From Cryptomeria japonica (lineage: Eukaryota; Streptophyta; Pinopsida; Cupressales; Cupressaceae), in contig NC_081415.1 in the NCBI RefSeq assembly GCF_030272615.1, positions 235,287,803 through 235,351,802 on the forward strand: a stretch of DNA of 64,000 nucleotides, in the 5' to 3' direction. Shown here one piece after another: positions 1-10,086 of this stretch. Position 1 is the stretch's first letter, and every line of letters starts with the position of its first letter. The position numbers and the translations under genes are program-made. The notes beneath the pieces were generated by a model. The model searched no databases and had not been told where the DNA came from. It saw only the letters and a program-made list of their open reading frames with translations.

Positions 1-379
1 AAACCACTAAAACATCTCCATCAAGGCATTTTGATTGATAATGATAAAAGAGGTATTCAATAATGTTTATGAATCCTAAATGTGTGTAGAATCTATTCTA
101 TATGACTAATCAAAATCACATGCTACACTTACTTCTTTCAAGATGGGCTTTAAGCCATTAACTCTAAATTTATTGTGAGGCTTAATGAGATACAATTCAC
201 CCACTTATCACTATCATGGGTATTCAATCAATCTATCTTACTTGCAACAAGGAGAGAAGAGGAATAAATTGGGAGATGAAGCTCATAAAATCACACCAAG
301 TAAAACATCTATTTTTTTATTTGCAAATTATGTGTGTCGTATTTGGAAAATCTCATTTCCATAGAAATAGTGCAAAGGA

Positions 380-1330
380 TCTCTATGTGTGGACCATTAT
401 GAGATTATTCAAGGTTTTCCCACTCTTGTCTCGTGGAATGCAATGATCACAATATTTAAGGAGATTTTTGTCAAATAGTATAGTTGGAAATTCTCTACCA
501 GACATGCATGCAAAATGTGAAATCATAGACAATGCACCTAAATTATTTGACAATATTCCCCAAAGAGATGTCATGTCAGGGTTAATGAAATGAAACGATT
601 GTATGATGTGCACAAATTTGTATATTTTGCAAGGAATCCCTCAAAATCTTTGAATTAATGAAGCATTCTTGAGCACATCCTAACATTGTAAGCTTTGTTT
701 TTGTTCTCATTAGTGGATGAGGGTTGTACATTCTTCAATCACATATCCTTATTGCATTACATATATAGTTGATCAATAGGTGTCCATGGTTGACCTTCAT
801 ACTCATGTTGTTTATTAAGCTTCCAATTAGACCTATGGTGGTTGTGTGGGCGTGTTCTCTTGGTGCTTGTAGATCATATATGAATATAGGTTAGGTATTT
901 CCAACACTACATTTTTAATTGTATCCTAAAAATGTTGTAGGCTTGCAACTTATCTTTCACTCTAAAACATATATTCAAAAGTGGTTAAGTGTGTGAGGTT
1001 CAAATAGTAAGGAGATTGATGAAAGAGAAAAACTAAAAGATACCTAGATGTAGTTGGATTGAAGGCCATACAATAGTACATTCTTTTAGTGTAGGAGATA
1101 AATAACATCAGAGATGTAATAATGGATGAAAGAGTTGGTCATTTATAGACATGTCATAATGCAAAAAATTTTATTGGTAGATCTCTTTTAATCAAAGCAT
1201 ACCCAAGAGTAATTATTGACAAAGATTTGAGTGCAAGTGTATGTAGAGACACAAAGCTAGGGCAATGGTAGTGGCAAGGGATAGCCTTAAGAATGTTCAT
1301 TGCTATTGGAATGTGTTGTACCAAAACTTT
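380..1330 (+). pseudogene. Decayed PPR protein gene (PLS/DYW type)
   Basis: No long frame survives, but reading all three plus frames gives successive pieces of a plant pentatricopeptide protein in the right order. They are LVSWNAMIT (about 428-452), a DMHAKC...LFDNIPQRDVMS motif (about 502-576), VDEGCTFFNHIS (about 712-750), RPMVVVWACSLGACRS (about 830-875), KIPRCSWIEGHTIVHSF (about 1038-1090) and a worn DYW-like end with a VARDSLKNVHCYW piece (about 1271-1315). Functional members of this family bind organellar RNA and, in the DYW class, edit C to U. Frameshifts and stops separate every piece, so this copy cannot make a protein. The order and the E-motif signature make the family assignment firm; the exact ends are approximate. 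Confidence 0.82.
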
Positions 1331-1980
1331 TGCAACACTTCAAGCAAAATCAATGTCGTGTTTACCCTAATTAGGCTTGCAAGAATTTTCTTCCTTCATA
1401 AATGTGTTTCAAAATTGCAATTGTCAATGAGCTCATAGGAAGAAAGTCTACAAATCCATCAAACACTTTAGGAAAAAATTATAAACTACTGTAAAAAAAA
1501 GCGCCAAACATTAGACAAAACCAATAGGTTCCCCACCCAAAAATAACATATCATCTAATTAATGTTGCCTTTTATTTTAGAATAATAGTTGCCTACAAAA
1601 GTAATCATACATCAAATTGATATATTGCCTATGATAATCTTAAAAAAATACCTTTGCCTTGTATAAGAACAAGATATTTACCACTTATAATTTACATATG
1701 TTTTTTTGAGTTAATTGGTAAATTTATTAACATGTATCTTGGTAATTTAAATATAGTTGCATGCTTTTAAAATTTTCCTTGCAATCCTCTACAATATATT
1801 TTTTGGCTTTAGATGGCATAATTGAGGTAGATACCTTAGTCTAGGATTTTTGGGTATACCAAATTTAATTGTTTCTCAATATTCTCCCAATTTTTGATAT
1901 TTTATATGTTATCTTATTCCTTTTATGTAATATATTATATATGTTATCTTTTCCTTTTTATGTAATAAATTGTGGGTGAG
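1331..1980. other. AT-rich spacer, no gene seen
   Basis: I see no coding signal, RNA gene or clear repeat boundary here. The 3' end of the minus-strand LINE that is recognisable from about 1980 may lie inside this stretch, but I cannot place it. Confidence 0.5.
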
Positions 1981-2286
1981 AATATGGATTGTCATTAAGG
2001 TGGCGTAGGGTATCTTTGATCACATTCATAATATTTACAACTTCCAAATAGAAAGATAGAAATCTTCCTTAATATGTTAGTTGAATTAACAATCCATCAA
2101 CCCCACGATTTTTTATTTGGAGACTTTGAGAAAATAGTATGTTCCAAATCTTCAATAGAAAGGTCTCAATCAATAAAATAACTATATTCTTGATCCACCT
2201 TATAGGGTATTATTTATTTTATGATGTCTTCTAGTATCAATTGAGCATCTTGGTAATGTGAGTCTTCTCTAAAAGAATTCTCATTT
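1981..2286 (-). pseudogene. LINE relic, start of reverse transcriptase (left piece)
   Basis: Read on the minus strand, this continues the LINE relic that resumes on the far side of element A. Just left of the junction the frame gives EEMRILLEKTHITKMLN. Further in come LSIEDLEHTIFSKSPNKKSWG and a DGLL piece, matching the linker and first motif of L1-type reverse transcriptases (usual form KSPGPDGF). Joined across element A with one CTTCT copy removed, the reading frame runs on without a break. Several stops show that the copy is dead. The left (3') limit is uncertain. Confidence 0.68.
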
Positions 2287-2291
2287 CTTCT
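2287..2291. repeat. Target-site duplication of element A (left copy)
   Basis: CTTCT abuts the 5' LTR and is repeated at 10082-10086 directly after the 3' LTR. A 5-bp duplication is the normal footprint of an LTR-element integrase. It shows that A is a single intact insertion. Confidence 0.93.
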
Positions 2292-3519
2292 TGTAGCGTC
2301 CTAAAATTGCGACACTTGCAATTTCGACCGCATTTGGGTCTTCACGATGGCGACGCAACACGGAACCTGAATGGAGACCCCGAAACTTGTCCACGACACC
2401 AAAAACTGCATTTTCTTGCACCCTGGCTTGATCCCTCCTTGCACCCTGCTGTCCCGGGAGGTGGGACCAGAGCACCCAGCGCCCTGGTCCTTCAGGACCA
2501 GGGCGCCCAACGCCCTGGTCCCTGGCCCTATTTTGGGCCCTGTCTCTTATGAGGCTTCGGGTCTTTTTGTTTGCAAATTGGAAAAATAACATTTCCTGGT
2601 CGGCCTAAGGTCAGAAAAATCAGTCTATTAACCCTAATTGGCAAGTATATAAACTACATTTTCCTCTCTCATTTGGATGGATGAAAAAAAAGGTGGAAAC
2701 GATACTCAAACATTCAAGCATTCAAGCATTCCTTCAAGCAATTGATCATTATAAGTCTCCATTCAAGGCTAAGTGTTGCATTCAAGACAAGGATTCAACC
2801 ATTGAAGAGGAGATCACATACTACAACATACAACATACAACAAACAACAACACCTATACCTTCGCACATAAGGATACAAACATCCTTACAACAAGGTACT
2901 AGTACTTGTTTTACATTACAATCATTTACATTTACAGCATTTCTCATTTCTTGGTTAATTCCAAAACCAGGGTTTGACCTAAGGGCAAACCCCTAATCCC
3001 TAACCCCCCAATCGTCTTCGCTTTTCTGTGTGTAGGTTGTAGGTACGCGGCTGAAATTGAAGATCTGGAATCCTTGTTCAGAGACGAACAGATCCCCCTT
3101 TGTTTTGCGGATTTTTCGGAGGACCGTGTGCACGTCGAACGCCATCGTCCCGTCAACTTTTGCTCAAATTTGCAGGACAGCGCCGTATCGACATTTTACT
3201 GCTAATTCCAGGTCCGCAGCTTCATCCTATATCCCTATCTCAGTTTATAAGCGAATCTTTCTTACTTTCTATGCATTCCTAGCTTAATCATTCTATCTAC
3301 ATTCTTTACAAAAGAGGGTAGCCTTGCTGTCTTAACCCTTGAAACTCATTTAGAATCCAATCTTGCATTGTGTGGGATTGGATCTTGTGGGTTTCAACCC
3401 CTCTTTTGAATGTAAAGTCTCCCCTAAGTGAAAACCGTCAACCCTAGTAACCTCCCTTCTCTCTCCTTGGAGTTGGAAGAGGGGAGAGCAACTAGGGTTC
3501 GATCATTTTCCGCTTTACA
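2292..3519 (+). repeat. 5' LTR of element A
   Basis: 1228 bp, beginning TGTAGCGTCC and ending CGCTTTACA. It pairs with 8878-10081. The main length difference is about 30 bp in a GC-rich inverted/tandem block near 2460-2525: this copy has an additional GCCCTGGTCC unit that the 3' LTR lacks. The 3' LTR instead has one extra AAGCATTC unit. Confidence 0.93.
2646..2653 (+). promoter_or_regulatory. TATA box in LTR of element A
   Basis: TATATAAA in the 5' LTR, repeated at 9201-9208 in the 3' LTR. It lies about 870 bp before the LTR end, which would give a long R-U5 region. This is a sequence match only; the transcription start is not shown. Confidence 0.55.
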
Positions 3520-3522
3520 TTT

Positions 3523-3541
3523 TGGTGAACCTGACGTGAAC
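3523..3541 (+). promoter_or_regulatory. Primer binding site of element A (tRNA-Trp type)
   Basis: TGGTGAACCTGACGTGAAC lies three bases after the LTR. Its reverse complement ends in ...GGTTCACCA, and from memory it fits the 3' end of plant tRNA-Trp with one mismatch. Element B has the same site without the mismatch and extending into the T arm (38254-38281). Confidence 0.7.
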
Positions 3542-4792
3542 ATCCTTTCTGATTATTCATGGTTAGATCTGAAAATTGGATTCCTTGATTACATTTCCGT
3601 GTTTGATCTTTTGCAAAATTTTAGAGGTTGATTGCATAAAAACCCTAAATTTTCTTTTTAGTAATTGAGCCTTGCGAAATGTTTAATTGTTAATGCTTGT
3701 TTCAGATCTGCCCTTCTATTACAAATTGTCAATTCATATTTGTGCTTTAATTTTGAAAATTAAGTGATTAAGTGTCAAAACCCTAATTTTTGAAACCCTC
3801 TTGATTCAACCTTTGTCCGACAATTTCACTGATCAAAACATCTCCAAATCGGCTATAACTTTGGATTCCGCAATAAAATCATAAAATCTTTCATCCCTGA
3901 AAATTTGGAAAAAAGTTGCGAGGACCGTGTGCACTCCGAGCGCCATCGTCCCCAACATTTTTTCCGAAATTTCGGGAGCTAGATCTTACTGTATTTTTCT
4001 GCTAAAATCCATAATTTTGGCTGATTTTATCAATTCTAACACTTTCAAAATTACAGTCAAAGTTGGTCTTGTGATTGCTTGGTTTAGGGCTTCTAATTAT
4101 TCAAAAATTGGTGAAATTGAAATTTTGTGTCAAAATTGTGATCTTACTGTCCTAAATCTGAAAAGTGTGTTTGCATTCATTCAAAATTTCAGTGCTTCAT
4201 TCAAATTCTTGCAATTTGTGACTTTTGAAATCAAGTGCTTAATTACAACAACTTTGATTTCCGCTTTCAAAATTGAATTTTGCATGAAATTGAGTCAACT
4301 TTTAAATTTCAAAACTTGCATCGCTTTAGCTATTCCCTCTAAAATCATAAAATTCAAAATTTCAGTTTCCCTCTCTCTTTCAAAATTCAAATTTTTGCAT
4401 TTTTCGACAGTCTTGGTAGGGTTCAATTTTGAGATTGCAACTTTAATTTGGCCTATCTACAGATCGTAAAATCACTCAATTTTTTCAGATTAGCTTTAAA
4501 ATCATCATAACTTTCATCCCTGCAAATTTCGAAAAAAGTTGCGAGGACCGTGTGCACTCCGAGTGCCACGGTCCCTGACATTTTTTTCGAAATTTCGGGA
4601 GATTCTCGTGATTGCATTTAACAGCTTAAATCTAGAAGATTGGCTGATTTTACTGAAATTTGCTACCTCTAAAATTCAAAATCTTCTCTCCCTTTCTAGT
4701 GCATGAGTTTTACAACAATAAGCCCTACTTACACTATTCCCGTTAGATGAAGCCTTAGAATTAAGTCTTTCCAAGGTTTAATTACTGAGGAG
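3542..4792 (+). other. Leader of element A with repeated GAGGACCGTGTGCAC motif
   Basis: A 1.25-kb untranslated leader, rich in T and short AAAATT words. A block beginning GAGGACCGTGTGCAC, followed by a GCGCCATCGTCC-like segment, occurs near 3919 and 4541. Both copies are followed by a TTTCGAAATTTCGGGAG-type end. A related copy sits inside the LTR near 3118 (and 9682). A 180-codon open frame at 3927-4469 has biased, repetitive composition and no family resemblance, so I do not call it a gene. Confidence 0.6.
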
Positions 4793-7123
4793 ATGGAACC
4801 TAATTTGAATAGCCTTTTTAACGAGGACATGGGTAATTCCTCTAATCCTCCTAATGATGAAGAAGCTCTCCATGAGGTTTCTATAGAACAACTTGCGAAA
4901 TTGGATAACCAATTTGATGATTTTCGACAATGGATGTCTCAAGAATACCCCGATAGTCAAGCTCTTCCTTTAATTGAGGGTCTAAAACATATGCTTCAAA
5001 GTGATAAGAATGGAATTGATATTTTGCGTGGTATTGCACACATTGTGGATTCGAATGTGATGCCTATGAAGAGTTGTGCTGAAACTTTAGGTTATACACA
5101 ACCTCCCACTCAAGTCAATCATTTTGTTCCTTTGACAACTTCTATTGCTAGCATACCTACCTTTACATCAAACATAATGACTACTTCTATACAAGACATT
5201 CCTCCTATGATCACCAGTCATGGGGGCAACCCTTCCTCTTCAATTAACCCTCTTCCTACATTTAATCCAACTTCTTCATTCATTCCTTCAATGAGTGTTC
5301 CTATTACATCTCCACAAATGAACATGACGCAAGGGGGCAATTCATTCAACCATTCCATTCCTCCTTGTAGTGTTCCTCCTTTACAATCCTCTCCTATGAT
5401 TAACTATCATAGTGTCCCGCCACCTTACTCTTTACCCTCTTTCAGTAACATAACACCTCCATCTCAATCTAACACATCTAATATGAATTCTTCGACTGAA
5501 GCGACCATTAACAATCTTGCACAAACTGTCTCTTCTTTACAGCAACAAATTGCTTCTATGAATCAATCTAAGTTTAGTGTGCCCACATTTGATGTTGCGA
5601 GCCCACTTTCTCTTGACATTGTTCGAGCTATCCCTCCTAAACATGTTGAAATCCCGCATTTGGAACTTTATAATGGTAAAGGAGATCCTCTAACACATGT
5701 TAAGACTTTTCAAACAATATGTACCGATTTTGCTTATGACCAAAGGTTGCTTGCAAAACTGTTTACTAGAACATTAAGAGATAAAGCCCTACAATGGTAT
5801 TGCTCGTTGCCTTCTTATTCTATTACTTCTTTCGAACAACTTGCAAATGCTTTCATTCAACAATTTCAAAACAATATAAGTCCTAAAGTTACTTTGATTG
5901 ATTTAATGCATTGTAAACAAGGTGTTAAAGAAAAAGTGACTGATTTCATTGGTAGATATAAGCATTTGTATGCTCAAATTTCTTTTCCAGTGCCTGACAA
6001 TGATATTCAAAGAATCTTTATTTCTAATTTACAAAAAGATATTCGAGACAAACTTTTGTTTTCTGAGTTTACTTCTTTCCAACAGTTGTGTGCAACTCTT
6101 CACAATTATCAACTGATTGTGAGTCAAATGGAACAATCACATCCTATGGCTCCGAGTGATAAGGGTGATAGTAGTCAACAACCATTTGGGAAGTTTAAAC
6201 CGAACAGAGAGTCCATTAAATTCAATGAAAACATCATCAACAACAATGTGAATGCAGCATCAGGTGTGCCTCCTATTTCTAAGTTTTTTAAGAAAGAAAG
6301 AAAGTATACTCCTTTGAATGAATCATTGCATAGTATTATGAATAAGTTATTGGAACAAAATGTGCTTACTCTCCCTCCTGTAAGGCAAATTGATCCTACA
6401 AAGATTAATTCACCCTATTTTGATAACAAATCTTTTTGTCAATTTCATCGTCAACCTGAGCATGATATTGAAAAATGTTTTTCTTTAAAGGGTAAAATTA
6501 AAGATTTGATTGATAATAATACTATCTCTGTTTCTGGAGTGAATGATAAAGGCAACACATCTGTAGCTCCCCCTAACCAAAATCTTCAGATTTTTACTGA
6601 TCCATTACCTTCTCATACCTCTAATGCGATTGAGACTAATGATTCCTCTTTCTCATCTGATGGTCTTGTGTCTATGACTCCGAATGTGATTAACTTTGTA
6701 GAGCAGCAAGAAAACCCTAAAGAACCTTCCATCACATTTGATTCTAGTGAAACTATCAGGGCACCTGATGGTCCTTTATACATAGTTGCAAAAGTCAAGA
6801 ATACACCTTGCCGTGGAGTGCTTATCGATCCTTCGTGCATGGTTAATGTTATTACTGAGGAATTTCTTTTTACTTTGCAATTGAATCAAGTGATCTATGA
6901 CAAAACAGATGTGGTTGTGAAATTATTTGATGCATTTTCTTCTCCTGCAATTGGTTCTATTACATTACCTATTGAGGTCCATAACAAATCCCTTGATGTG
7001 AACTTTGCTATTATTCCTTCATCCGAACAATTTCATGTGAAGCTTGGCTATCCTTGGCTATCTTCCATGAAAGCTATTGCTTCTCCTATTCATAAGTGTT
7101 TGAAATTTCCCCATAATGTGTGA
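4793..7123 (+). CDS. Gag plus degenerate aspartic protease, element A
   Basis: This 776-residue frame encodes the structural protein of the retrotransposon particle. A proline/serine-rich N-terminal third is followed by the Ty3/gypsy capsid domain at about residues 290-440 (LELYNGKGDPLTHVKTF, then RDKALQWYCSLP). A zinc-knuckle-like CQFHRQPEHDIEKC follows at about 549-562. The C-terminal part aligns with the protease of element B, up to LGYPWLSSM and KFPHN. The active-site triad, expected as D-S/T-G, reads GVLIDPSCMVNVI (about 675), so it is probably inactive. The frame stops right after KFPHNV and overlaps the next ORF by 8 bases. The ATG gives a full-length gag; in-frame upstream sequence is non-coding leader. 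Confidence 0.88.
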   Translation: MEPNLNSLFNEDMGNSSNPPNDEEALHEVSIEQLAKLDNQFDDFRQWMSQEYPDSQALPLIEGLKHMLQSDKNGIDILRGIAHIVDSNVMPMKSCAETLGYTQPPTQVNHFVPLTTSIASIPTFTSNIMTTSIQDIPPMITSHGGNPSSSINPLPTFNPTSSFIPSMSVPITSPQMNMTQGGNSFNHSIPPCSVPPLQSSPMINYHSVPPPYSLPSFSNITPPSQSNTSNMNSSTEATINNLAQTVSSLQQQIASMNQSKFSVPTFDVASPLSLDIVRAIPPKHVEIPHLELYNGKGDPLTHVKTFQTICTDFAYDQRLLAKLFTRTLRDKALQWYCSLPSYSITSFEQLANAFIQQFQNNISPKVTLIDLMHCKQGVKEKVTDFIGRYKHLYAQISFPVPDNDIQRIFISNLQKDIRDKLLFSEFTSFQQLCATLHNYQLIVSQMEQSHPMAPSDKGDSSQQPFGKFKPNRESIKFNENIINNNVNAASGVPPISKFFKKERKYTPLNESLHSIMNKLLEQNVLTLPPVRQIDPTKINSPYFDNKSFCQFHRQPEHDIEKCFSLKGKIKDLIDNNTISVSGVNDKGNTSVAPPNQNLQIFTDPLPSHTSNAIETNDSSFSSDGLVSMTPNVINFVEQQENPKEPSITFDSSETIRAPDGPLYIVAKVKNTPCRGVLIDPSCMVNVITEEFLFTLQLNQVIYDKTDVVVKLFDAFSSPAIGSITLPIEVHNKSLDVNFAIIPSSEQFHVKLGYPWLSSMKAIASPIHKCLKFPHNV

Positions 7124-8096
7124 AGTTGTTACTGTCAATCATAGTCTCTTTAAACCAGCTGAAAGAACTTCTAGTGTTCCTATTGATTATTTTTGGCCTA
7201 AACAATTCCAATCTCTTCCTCCGCGAAGTGATCATCTTTTCAAATCTTATCAAAAGTGGAAAACAGATATGATCCTATCTCTAAGTGAACCTAGAACACC
7301 TAAACTTGATATTCCTATCATTCTTGAGAAGGAAGTTCTTCCTTTGAAAGATAAAACTAATGTCTTTCCTCAAGAAGATTCCCAACCCATTCCTATGGAT
7401 GTGACTATGTCTATGCCTAATAAACTTCCTAAAAGTAGACCTATACCTCCTCGTCATGATGGACTTGGTCTCCTTCCTAAACCAAAAATTCCTCCTTTAT
7501 ATGGAGCAGTTCCTCCTCCTTCCTTTTATAGAGAGAAGAGACCTTCTTCTTTTCCTATTATCCAGCCTAAGAGACCACAACCCAAACACCCAAGTGATAA
7601 GGATGAGAACATTCCTCCTCCTCAATCTTCTCAACTCCCTACTAAGACTAGACGAAATCGTTCTGCACGTGAACGTCGACGAAAGCGTCATCTTAGAGCT
7701 CAAGCAGCTGCTTCTCAAACTTTGCAATCCCCAAAAACACCTTCAACAAACATTATTCCATTTTCTCCAAAATCTCCTAAACATAAGATACATGATGATC
7801 TTGCTCCTGTGCGAGTTAAAGATCCTATTTTTATAAATCTTGATGATGATATAGATGAAAATGTTATTCATGATGAAAATGTTACTCCTCTTGCTTCTGA
7901 TAGTGAATATGAACTTGTTGATATTGATAACCATCTCTCTAATGAATTTTCTAAAGCACTTATCCTAGCTCCTAGACAAGAACAACGTGGCTTGGAACAT
8001 GAACATAGTCCTTGTTTGGATCTTATGATAGCTCCATCTGCTGTGTTGGATGTTCCTCCTCTAACATGTTCCCTGCCTTCCCGAAACATTGATTAG
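7116..8096 (+). CDS. Element A ORF2, proline-rich basic protein of unknown function
   Basis: This 326-residue frame starts within the last codons of the gag-protease ORF, in the +1 frame (ATG TGT GAA against ...GTG TGA). It begins CEVVTVNHSLFKPAERTSS, follows the protease end smoothly, and may have been part of one polyprotein. It is rich in proline and lysine, with many PPPSF/PPRHDG-like stretches. A strongly basic patch, RRNRSARERRRKRHLR, at about residues 180-195 could bind nucleic acid or act as a nuclear signal. The end is acidic (NLDDDIDENVIHDEN). I recognise no enzyme domain: where an autonomous element would begin reverse transcriptase, this one ends. Confidence 0.72.
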   Translation: MCEVVTVNHSLFKPAERTSSVPIDYFWPKQFQSLPPRSDHLFKSYQKWKTDMILSLSEPRTPKLDIPIILEKEVLPLKDKTNVFPQEDSQPIPMDVTMSMPNKLPKSRPIPPRHDGLGLLPKPKIPPLYGAVPPPSFYREKRPSSFPIIQPKRPQPKHPSDKDENIPPPQSSQLPTKTRRNRSARERRRKRHLRAQAAASQTLQSPKTPSTNIIPFSPKSPKHKIHDDLAPVRVKDPIFINLDDDIDENVIHDENVTPLASDSEYELVDIDNHLSNEFSKALILAPRQEQRGLEHEHSPCLDLMIAPSAVLDVPPLTCSLPSRNID

Positions 8097-8877
8097 CAAG
8101 ATCGGGGGGTAGATGACGTGCTAGACTAGTTTCATTAGCATAGCAGACTCTCTCCTCCTCTCTTGTGTTACTTCTTCTATGTGTTATTTTCATTCTTCTA
8201 TTTGTTGTCCTTAATGTTGTCTACTTGAGGACGATGCAAAGCACTGAGATCTCTTTTGGTCTCTCTCATGTTGACTCAAAAGACACATGTGTTCCCTTCT
8301 TCTAGGTGACCTCCCTTGATTGGGGAATGAAGAACAATTATGCATACATACATATGATATATATACATGACTTATCATACAGCATACTGACCCCGAGGAA
8401 AGCGAAGTCACCTCGTGCTTTGTGTTTTGTGTCTATTATCCTTGGGTTTATCTCACACTTGGGGGCTAAATCTTTGTGATAACATGCTCCTTTCCTTTCT
8501 CATTTCTTATGTGTATCACTACGTTAAAGCAATCACCCCCGTTGAGGCACGTGCGATCGCTTTAACGTAGGGGGGCATACACCCTGTCTATCCCTTCAGG
8601 ATACTTGAAAATTTCTTGGCGAACTTAGCTTTGCCTTGAAAATTTTTTGGTATTTTTCTTGCATGACTCATATGAGGGAACCTTACTACTGACAGTCATG
8701 GTTCTCCCTCGTGATCTTCCCTTTTACTTTGTCAATCGAAGTCGTAAGATCCTTAGTCCACTGGGGGCTTGGTGTGTCTTGCCTCCTTGACGTGGTGAAA
8801 GTCTTTCAATGTTGTTTCCTTGTACTTTACCGGAAGTATGAGCGTACGCTTATACTCCCGCTAAAGTGGGGGCTAAA
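8097..8877 (+). other. 3' untranslated region of element A with hairpins and G-rich tracts
   Basis: Four G-rich tracts stand in series: GGGGGCTAAAT at 8461-8471, GGGGGGCATAC at 8570-8580, CTGGGGGCTTGG at 8761-8772 and GTGGGGGCTAAATG at 8866-8879. The last serves as the polypurine tract at the 3' LTR. Each is preceded by an inverted repeat. The strongest is CTACGTTAAAGCAATC (8519-8534) pairing with GATCGCTTTAACGTAG (8555-8570) with one mismatch. A near-palindrome around GAGCGTACGCTTATAC lies at about 8835-8855. Confidence 0.75.
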
Positions 8878-10081
8878 TGTAGCGTCCTAAAATTGCGACA
8901 CTTGCAATTTCGACCGCATTTGGATCTTCACGATGGCAACGCAACACGGAACCTAAATGGAGACCCCGAAACTTGTCCACGACACCAAAAACTGCATTTT
9001 CTTGCACCCTGGCCTGATCCCTCCTTGCACCCCGTTGTCCCGAGAGGTGGGACCAGGGCGCCCAGCGCCCTGGTCCCTGGCCCTATTTTGGGCCCGATCT
9101 CCTATGAGGCTTCGGGTCTTTTTGTTTGCAAATTGGAAAAATAACATTTCCTGGTCGGCCTAAGGTCGGAAAAATCAGTCTATTAACCCTAATTGGCAAG
9201 TATATAAACTACATTTTCCTCTCTCATTTGGATGGATGAAAAAAAAGGTGGAAACGATACTCAAACATTCAAGCATTCAAGCATTCAAGCATTCCTTCAA
9301 GCAATTGATCATTCTAAGTCTCCATTCAAGGCTAAGTGTTGCATTCAAGACAAGGATTCAACCATTGAAGAGGAGATCACATACTACAACATACAACATA
9401 CAACAAACAACAACATCTATACCTTCGCACATAAGGATACAAACATCCCTACAACAAGGTACTAGTACTTGTTTTACATTACAATCATTTACATTTACAG
9501 CATTTCTCATTTCTTGGTTAATTCCAAAACCGGGGTTTGACCTAAGGGCAAACCCCTAATCCCTAACCTCCCAATCGTCTTTGCTTTTCTGTGTGTAGGT
9601 TGCAGGTACGCGACTGAAATTGAAGATCTGGAATCCTTGTGCAGAGACGAACAGATCCCCTTTCGTTTCCCGGATTTTTCGGAGGACCGTGTGCACGCCA
9701 GGCGCCATCATCCTATCAACTTTTGCTCAAATTTGCAGGACAGCGTCGTATCGACATTTTACTGCTAATTCCAGGTCCGCAGCTTCATCCTATATCCCTA
9801 TCTCAATTTATAAGCGAATCTTTCTTACTTTCTATGCATTCCTAGCTTAATCATTCTATCTACATTCTTTACAAAAGAGGGTAGCCTTGCTGTCTTAACC
9901 CTTGAAACTCATTTAGATCCAATCTTGCATTGTGTGGGATTGGATCTTGTGGGTTTCAACCCCTCTTTTGAATGTAAAGTCTCCCCTAAGTGAAAACCGT
10001 CAACCCTAGTAACCTCCCTTCTCTCTCCTTGGAGTTGGAAGAGGGGAGAGCAACTAGGGTTCGATCATTTTCCGCTTTACA
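8878..10081 (+). repeat. 3' LTR of element A
   Basis: 1204 bp, TGTAGCGTCC...CTTTACA, directly followed by the CTTCT target duplication. Differences from the 5' LTR are scattered substitutions (about thirty by eye), loss of one GC-rich unit and gain of one AAGCATTC unit. Confidence 0.93.
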
Positions 10082-10086
10082 CTTCT
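10082..10086. repeat. Target-site duplication of element A (right copy)
   Basis: CTTCT, identical to 2287-2291. Confidence 0.93.

Larger units (their letters stand above)
2292..10081 (+). mobile_element. Element A: non-autonomous Ty3/gypsy LTR retrotransposon
   Basis: A complete element of 7790 bp with LTRs TGTAG...TTTACA, a 5-bp target duplication, a primer site, a gag-protease frame, a second ORF and a polypurine tract before the 3' LTR. There is no reverse transcriptase, RNase H or integrase: after the second ORF only about 780 bp remain before the 3' LTR. Movement would therefore need enzymes supplied by another element. The gag and primer site resemble those of the autonomous element B in this window. 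By eye the LTRs differ at about thirty positions plus indels, so the insertion is considerably older than B. It sits inside a minus-strand LINE relic. Confidence 0.93.

Noticed and set aside
3927-4469. 180-codon open frame in the leader of element A
   Set aside because: Its start lies inside the repeated GAGGACCGTGTGCAC block and the sequence is dominated by TTTCAAAATT words; no family resemblance and no counterpart in element B.
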